DNA from: Saccoglossus kowalevskii
Lineage: Eukaryota; Hemichordata; Enteropneusta; Harrimaniidae
Direction of reading: 5' to 3'
DNA length: 45,479 nt
NCBI RefSeq assembly: GCF_000003605.2
Contig: NW_003121417.1
Coordinates: 41,119 to 86,597 of the forward strand
Shown: positions 10,957-45,479 of the stretch, one piece after another
How positions within the stretch are numbered: position 1 is the stretch's first letter
How the letters are laid out: every line of letters begins with the position of its first letter
Program-made: the position numbers and the translations under genes
The notes under the pieces: model-generated
The model's database searches: none
The model's input: the letters and a program-made list of their open reading frames with translations, nothing else
Told to the model about the DNA's origin: nothing

Positions 10957-11760
10957 ATGATTTCCATGGGCAAAGGTGGACGTCGGTTAGACGGAGGTGT
11001 GTGGCTACGAGGGGCTGTCGCCGTTATACTATTTGTGGTTGTCATCGCCCTGATAGTACATTTCACAAGTAGTTCGTCAGAGGGCCCTGGAGGCGCGGCT
11101 GCGGCACAGCTACAAGACCCAAAAGTTACAGCGAAAAACTACGTTTTTATTGATTTGGGAGCTGGAAATGGAGACACGTTACGTTCTTTTTATGGGAAGA
11201 TGGGCGGCGAAACGAGCTCTAGTCACACACAGTTTCCTTACGACTACGAACCAGAGGAATGGCGAGTCTACGCGTTTGAAGCCAATCCCAAATACAGCGC
11301 TGATTTAGAAGCACTGCAGAAGGAATACGATTTCGACCTATACGACGAAACAGCTGTCTGGACGACGGAAAGGGGGGCTAAATTCTACAAGGACACGAGC
11401 AGCAGAAAGGGATACTACGTAAGGCCGGCAGCGGGGGAAGTAGTTGGCACGGAGACGGATGATTACGTTGTGCTCAAAAGCGTCTCTTTTACGAGATGGA
11501 TGCGGACCCACGTACGACAAGGTGATTTCGCCGTGGTCAAAATGAACCTGGGAGGAGCGGAATACGACGTGTTAAAAGCTCTAATTGACGACAAGTCTTT
11601 CTGTCTCATAGACCAGTTGTACGTTTTCTACCATGAGGACAGAGTATCGGGAAACGATGATTTAGTTCATTCACTACCAGCTCTAATTCGCCAGAAATCT
11701 CTAGGTATATTCTGTCAAGTACAAATATTGTATGAAACGGGTATAAGTACGGATGAATGA
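10957..11760 (+). CDS. intronless membrane-anchored FkbM-type methyltransferase-domain protein, about 267 aa
   Basis: A single open frame runs to TGA at 11758-11760. The first in-frame ATG after an upstream stop (TGA at 10933-10935) is 10957, with a second at 10966. A short basic N-terminus precedes one hydrophobic segment (around residues 17-36, AVAVILFVVVIALIVHF), so a type II membrane protein of the Golgi/ER or surface is likely. The rest resembles FkbM-type methyltransferases: AdoMet motif I FIDLGAGNGDTLRSF, acidic end of strand 2 in VYAFEANPKYS, then DETAVWTTERGAKFY, and KMNLGGAEYDVLKALI in place of the usual K-x-D-x-E-G-x-E motif. FkbM enzymes O-methylate small molecules or sugars; the substrate here is unknown. 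The variant late motif leaves activity uncertain. Lack of introns contrasts with both flanking conserved genes. Confidence 0.82.
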   Translation: MISMGKGGRRLDGGVWLRGAVAVILFVVVIALIVHFTSSSSEGPGGAAAAQLQDPKVTAKNYVFIDLGAGNGDTLRSFYGKMGGETSSSHTQFPYDYEPEEWRVYAFEANPKYSADLEALQKEYDFDLYDETAVWTTERGAKFYKDTSSRKGYYVRPAAGEVVGTETDDYVVLKSVSFTRWMRTHVRQGDFAVVKMNLGGAEYDVLKALIDDKSFCLIDQLYVFYHEDRVSGNDDLVHSLPALIRQKSLGIFCQVQILYETGISTDE

Positions 11761-11885
11761 AGAACACAGTGATGTACCTTTAAAACAAGTGGTGTTATAG
11801 CTTGAAAAAATTGCCTCATGGTGTAGGGTTAGGTGTGATTACGCTGAAACTATCAAAACTGAATTATACTAGAAGTTTGTATATA

Positions 11886-12027
11886 CACTATAATCTCGCT
11901 ATAATGAACACTGTTACAATGAATATCCGGATATAATGAACATATTGCATGTCAAATGTATTATTTGCTTCATGATGGTGAACACTTCACTTTAAAAAAA
12001 AATGTTCTTTATAATGAGGTTGTAGTA
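11886..12027. mobile_element. palindromic MITE, family C copy 1
   Basis: The left end CACTATAATCTCGCTATAAT and right end TTTATAATGAGGTTGTAGTA are imperfect inverted repeats. The same termini, better conserved, occur at 24760-24937. About 142 bp, non-coding. The pattern resembles short mariner-like non-autonomous elements, which is an inference. Confidence 0.65.
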
Positions 12028-14820
12028 CATTAGTGCGTATTTAATTGGGTAAGATGGCGGCGATGAGATACTGGCAATGAACTTTGTTAAATATTCATCA
12101 GAACCAGTATACATGCAGACGTTTATAATAATGGTTTGCGGTCGCACAACTAGACTGAATATACATAGTATATTGCTATATTTAGTATGTAAACGTTAGT
12201 AACTCGAATACCTGCAATCAGTGAACAAGGACTACCAAGTCATGTGACATCACGGAAATGCGTCTGGTTGTTGCATCGGGGATATAGGGACTGTGATCGG
12301 CCGGGGTCTATACCACAAGACATATTGTTTGCCAGTGACAATAATTGTAAACTCGTGGTGGACGCTAACATCATAAACACAGCGGGATAAATACTTGGTT
12401 AATCAACGTACTGGTAAACATGTATTACTTGTCAGTGCGCGACTCGAACTTGTGCTAACGTACGACACCAACTCGCCTAGCTACAGCTGAGAAACGCCAT
12501 CTAACAACTTACTCAGCAGATATGTCTTTAGCTCCGTCATAAAACTATGTGTTTTGTGTTACTATGTTTAATTTTGAAATGGGACATTGGATATGATTTA
12601 TTGAAGCGGAACCACATCAACAACACCCGCGTTAACGTTAGTCGTATCTTCGTTAATTACGATATTCTGCTGTTACGCGTCACAGTCTTTGTAAATTATC
12701 AATTCGACCGCTTCGCTTGGAACTCAGTTCGGGAATAATTTCAATACAATTTCCCTGAGACTGTGAGATCTAAGCGTGACGTGATTTACAATGTGTTGGC
12801 ATTTCATAGTCATACAGAGATTAGTTGCCATGAGTACAGCTGCCACGTCCCTGACATGAGGAAAATTATAATATTAAGAATGGTGTAATGCGTACAATTA
12901 AATTTATACGGCAGACTGTGGCATATGCATGTGTAATATGAATTCCATTAACTTAAAAATTACTTTTAGATTTAAAACGCCATAGTAAATGGCGGATTCA
13001 TTGCATTGTTATGGCTTGGTTTTTTTTTTTATTTTATTTTAATTTTGACGATACTTGGCCGCTGACCAGTTTTTCAACTTGATATTTGTATCATTATTTT
13101 CTTTATATTTACTGACCTGGTGGCATTTTGGTACAAGTTCAGACTCAACTTTTGGGTTATTTATTGTAACTTTCTTTAGTATCACATATGATGTTCATAT
13201 GAGAATACAAAAGATATGGGATTCTGGGTAATACGAATAAACCATTTCAATTGGTAATGTTTTTCTCGTGTTTTTTTCTAAGAATGTATCTCATTGTGCC
13301 GATATTTATACCATTACACGGATATATTATAATTAATATAGGAACACTCATCGTAGTATGGTTTCAGCTTAACACTAAAGATTAGCATAAGTGGATTATT
13401 TTATTCTTAAATATTGTTCAGTTAGTTTAGCTGAAAGGCTTAGAGAGTTCGTATTATTCTATATAGTTATTTTGCTTGTTTGTATGTGTTTCATAACATT
13501 TCAGTACATATATGCTCTACCAATGGCGGTGGCGATCATCACGAGTGTTTCCAGTTACGTACTGTGATTTTTTTGGGCAAAGTTACAGTAATGTTGTTAT
13601 TCGAGTATTTCACCATTTTTTAGTTCGTTCAACGCTGAAATTGTGCTCCAAATAATAATCTTCGCAAGTAAATATCTGTCGCTTATGAGGATTGTTCTTC
13701 AAACACCGGAGCCTGCAAGTTACTGACGTACTCTGACTGATTAATATTGGTAACGCGCACAAAAAAACGAAAGAATTTACATCAATATCTGATCAAGACT
13801 AGATTCACGAAAAAGTATCAAATTACAATTGTCACTGGTTTGACGAATCTGGATTACGCTGGTATTTGATGTTACAGTATATTTCCGCGACGCCAAGTTC
13901 ACGGGTTGTACTACAATCATCATGTTTCAAAACAGAGAACAATAACGTCATGTTTACTAATCATATCAGTGTTTTTATTTAATGCGACTCATAATTCAAT
14001 AGCACAATCGTGGTAATGGTTTCAATGTAACGTAATTTATTGCAGGAGTACGACATCAACTTGAACCATTTTGTCAATTCCAATTCGTACTTGTTATATA
14101 GAATTACTAAAATAGTCGTTTGGTGAACATTTAGATACTGCGAGCCGTTAGTTTCACGGCGTGAACCAGCACCCAAGTCTCTGACATTCACACGGAATCA
14201 ACATTTGCTGTGGTAGTAAACAGAACACGTATCTGTAAAAATTACGTAACATATATGGTACGTGTGGATAGACTAAATCGCCAGATTTGTACTAAGCAAG
14301 GCACCGTATTGAATTATGTATATGCATTATTGATAGATATGCATTATGGATACCGACACTAAAACTGTTAAATATTTATCACACAGACAAAAACAATATA
14401 TAAAAAATATTAAAACTTGGCTTCGAGGCGAATCTATTTCTACCTTTATTATCCAATGTGATTTTTGCCACGATTATCATTTTTGTATACGTTTTGTTCT
14501 CTATTCGTACCTCCACCACGGTTAGTAACCGTGCCTCCACGTTTGTTTTTTAGTAATCGTCCGCATGACAGATGGGGGCAACACATGGAAGTACTGGGTT
14601 AATCAGACAACTCTGTGCAGCGGTTATGATTAATTATATTATGATAATACTGAAATCAGCATCGATTACGTAATTATGAAAAAAGTGTAATTAAAACACA
14701 GCATTTATAAAAACAATCCAATTATGAGTATGTATCAAAAACCTCAAATAGTGTTTATCTTTTAAAAATTGAAGTATGTCATTTATGTAGAGGTATTTTT
14801 TTTCACAGGCGACAACTTTC
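12028..14820. other. intergenic stretch without recognised gene
   Basis: AT-rich spacer. ORFs 12547-12738 and 13979-14191 resemble nothing known. No tRNA, repeat array or conserved exon was seen. Confidence 0.5.
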
Positions 14821-15405
14821 TGTATATAATTAGATAGCCACGCCTTATCCGAGTCAACAATCGACTTTAGAGCGAGGTTAAAAATTGTACTTATTTCGAT
14901 TTTTAGCTGAATGGCTATACCGTGTTTAAAACATAGCTTAAGACAACTTATTTTTGTAACTGGAAACCAGACTGAAACGCGTAGATATCAGTAGCTACAC
15001 TGCTAACACGGGATCCTATCAACGTTTGTTTTAACTCGAATCTATAACCCCGACCTAGCCCCGAAATCTTAATCTGTCCCCGTGGCAAAATTTTGAAGGG
15101 ACCGAGCGAGTTTACAGAGTTGTGAGCTATTAAGCATACTGATAAAGCTACTTATACAGCTATTCATTTTAGTTAGAGACTGATCACAAATTACATGAAT
15201 GGCCGGTGTCACGATTTTGGGGGTATGGTCATAGTACTAGCATTAGGGGAGGGTATAATTAATGATTATACACAGCCAAATATGGAACGATTACAACATT
15301 ATACACAACAACAACGGCGTTGACACTCTAAATGACATTTGTAGGTTTATTTGCGTCTTAGAAGTTTTATGTCTCGTACTTGATAGCATAAATATGCACA
15401 AATTA
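14821..15405 (+). repeat. 585-bp dispersed repeat, copy 1
   Basis: Nearly identical to 19276-19861 in the same orientation; I count about 17 differences including one single-base indel, so about 97 percent identity. It starts TGTATATAATTAGATAG and ends ATATGCACAAATTA. No terminal inverted repeat, poly-A tail or ORF of note was seen. It could be a solo LTR (TG near the start, CA near the end), a non-autonomous element or a local segmental duplication. Confidence 0.85.
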
Positions 15406-16335
15406 TATCCTAAACGATATTCAGTTTATCCGTATTTATAGATTTTATTTGCTAATGCCCGACCCTTTGAATCGTACTCGTATATGTTGCATTCGCCCTT
15501 GTTTCGAATATCATAAATAACCAATACACGTTCGTATTAATTACATATTGTGAGCTTGAATTAAAAGTTTCGAATGGTTGGATGGGCCACGGAGGATATG
15601 AATTCTTATTCGCATGGTTCCGATGCGCCCCAGCTGTTACAGTACGTGAGATAAAAATCTAGTATGCACTGAGTTTGAATTGAAAATTAATTTTCATTTT
15701 TTGTGTTTTAGTTTTAATAGAAATCATTAAAACAAACACTGTATCATCTGTGGGGAGGGGGTCATCATTTTCCTGCATTATTCAGATGAGAGGACCATAT
15801 CTCGTGCAAATGTTTGTAGAAGGTTACATGTTTCTGTGTAGCTATGCGACTTTCGAAAATCAGTCATTTAGGTGTCTGGCTTAGACAGGTTTTTCTTTAA
15901 ATGAAAATGATATCTAACACTATTGGTTGATTATACATAATAATTAACGCATGTGACGTCACCGAGATGATCAGGAAAGCTATCACAACTTAGAGACCAC
16001 TGTTTCCATATAAACTGAGGTAGAATAACCCCAAGTATTTGTATTTATTGACCCTTTAAATGTAACTAATTTGTAGTTCTTTTGCATTTTCTGCATTTTT
16101 ACTGGCAGCTGCGTCTACGAGTTCCAAGTTTACACGAATTTCCGTACACTCTACTACGTCTACCCCACCCACACATGTGTGGATTAATTTAATAGAATGG
16201 TTTGACCTTTCACATAATGCTATATTTGATTCACTTTGACACTTCGTATAAATTCTCGGGAAATCCAATTAAACCCGCAACAAACATACTCAGAGTCTAT
16301 TTGGTCTTGTCATCTGAAAACAATAAATAATTGTT

Positions 16336-16380
16336 GGAGTGGAGTGGAGTGGAGTGGAGTGGAATGATGTGGAATGGAAT
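16336..16380 (+). repeat. GGAGT pentanucleotide microsatellite
   Basis: Five uninterrupted GGAGT units (16336-16360) followed by degenerate GGAAT-type units up to 16380. Confidence 0.85.
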
Positions 16381-16688
16381 GACGTTGTCGGTATACGTAC
16401 TAGTAGCGTTGCTTCGATACTAGATGAAGATAATCTTATATTATTGTCGTATTTTGAATGAACAAACAATAAAAATGCAGATAAATCCACTATTGCTACC
16501 CACGTCGTTCAGTACTCTCAGGCTTCCTAAACATGGATACTGAGTAAAAAATACAAAATAAATACTTATTCGCATAAGTCAGGGCAATTACACAATTTCC
16601 AGTTACAAGTATTTATTTCAACCATTTATTTAATAAATTCCACGGATATATTATATGCATCGATTTGATTTCTATATCTGGCATTAAT

Positions 16689-16925
16689 ATGGTACCCAGG
16701 CAACGATACGAACAGCTGCGTTTTCACCTCATTGGGTTTTATGATAAAAGCAAACCGCTTGGATACGAACTTAAAAAACACATTCGGGTTTCATTTGCCG
16801 AAATGTGCGACATCCTGGAATATACATTCAGTGTAATTGGGAATAACAATATTATTTTCAGACTTCTTAATAATCGGCAATACACATACCATCTATTCGT
16901 CAGGCGGAATCCAGCGGCGTATTAA
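16689..16925 (+). CDS. possible small ORF, 78 aa, unknown
   Basis: An ATG-initiated frame encodes MVPRQRYEQLRFHLIGFYDK and then KPLGYELKKHIRVSFAEMCD, ending RRNPAAY and TAA. Its composition is balanced and protein-like, unlike the Phe/Ile/Asn-rich random ORFs around it, but no homology is recognised. It lies 340 bases upstream of the HACE1 start. It could be a small gene, an exon fragment, a remnant of a mobile element, or chance. Confidence 0.22.
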   Translation: MVPRQRYEQLRFHLIGFYDKSKPLGYELKKHIRVSFAEMCDILEYTFSVIGNNNIIFRLLNNRQYTYHLFVRRNPAAY

Positions 16926-17268
16926 TCTGACACTGGGACCCTTAGCGCATCATTAGTAAATTTAACGCCCCAGCGTTGAAACTGAAATCCAAACACGTAG
17001 GAGGAAACATTCACACAACACACACACACGAAAAAAAAAATAATGTCACCACTTCCGTATTCCTTCTGTCGGTGATATTTACAGGCATTTTTTTTACCCA
17101 TTGATTGAAGAACAACATCATCTAGTAAGATGATACTCACCTAGATGATATACAGAAGCTCACAGACTTCCCGCGAGGCTCCGTTACACTATTTGGTGTA
17201 TTTATGAAACGGAGACCCTGGGTAAGCACAATCTAGCCGACACACGGCGCGCCGTCAACTTCGCTGCA

Positions 17269-45094
<27,826 letters not shown>

Positions 45095-45479
45095 GTTAGT
45101 TTGCTTTATTTTAACTTTGTTCTTTATTCCCTGATTGAACACAGTCAAATAGTTAGCTCAACCATTTCACTTATTTATTGATTTATTTATTTATTTTACA
45201 AAATCACTCATTTCCACTAGAAATTTACTTTGGAGATTTTTTGCTAATCTTACAATTCTTGTGACTTCTTCATCACATAATATACAACTTGCACACCCTG
45301 ATCTTATAAATCCTTGGTAAAAATAATATCATGATCACATCTTCGAATGTATCTTCTGTATAGTATAGAATAGAAAACAATTTTAATCTGCACTTGTATC
45401 TGTGCTAAATACTTAAAATTACTTTACGTGCACACATTCATAGAGACACTGCAGTGATTTCACATAAATGCATTAAATT

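Overview
This is an animal genomic window: intron-rich, AT-rich, with GT-AG introns, poly-A-tailed retrotransposon debris, many short inverted-repeat elements and one 50-base assembly gap of Ns. The genes look bilaterian. The HACE1 exons line up residue for residue with the vertebrate protein, but the spacer and repeat content are not vertebrate. The best guess is an invertebrate (mollusc, annelid, brachiopod, hemichordate or cephalochordate); the sequence alone does not let me choose the phylum.

Layout. (1) 1-5045, minus strand: the first four coding exons of a GDAP2-like macro-domain protein; the rest of the gene lies left of the window. (2) 6270-7930, plus strand: a two-exon gene for a basic, low-complexity protein of about 454 residues that I do not recognise. 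(3) 10957-11760, plus strand: an intronless, single-pass membrane protein with an FkbM-type methyltransferase domain. (4) About 11.8-17.2 kb: a gene-poor spacer with repeats and one small ORF. (5) 17269 to the right edge, plus strand: HACE1, an ankyrin-repeat HECT E3 ubiquitin ligase. I placed 22 coding exons totalling 2724 nt (908 residues, in frame throughout). The window ends inside the gene, before the HECT C-lobe and its catalytic cysteine.

The HACE1 introns carry most of the unusual DNA. They hold a 19-bp minisatellite of about 1.26 kb, a 13-14-bp minisatellite of about 0.85 kb, and a nearly full-length L1/Tx1-like retrotransposon of about 5.1 kb in antisense orientation with a 14-bp target-site duplication. 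They also hold a 1.8-kb TTAA-flanked inverted-repeat element and several MITE families. One of these families, with termini reading ACTGTAAAATACTTTATTTT, is present four times; one copy begins 20 bp after a HACE1 splice donor. A 585-bp repeat unit occurs twice at about 97 percent identity.

The genes show no sign of working as one pathway; the neighbourhood is an ordinary animal one. I found no bacterial-type system, CRISPR array or operon. The most noteworthy items are the enlarged acidic linker in HACE1, the apparent CpG-decay pattern of both minisatellites, the uncharacterised inverted-repeat families and the unrecognised gene at 6.3-7.9 kb. Comparisons with human proteins are from memory, and percent identities were counted or estimated by eye.
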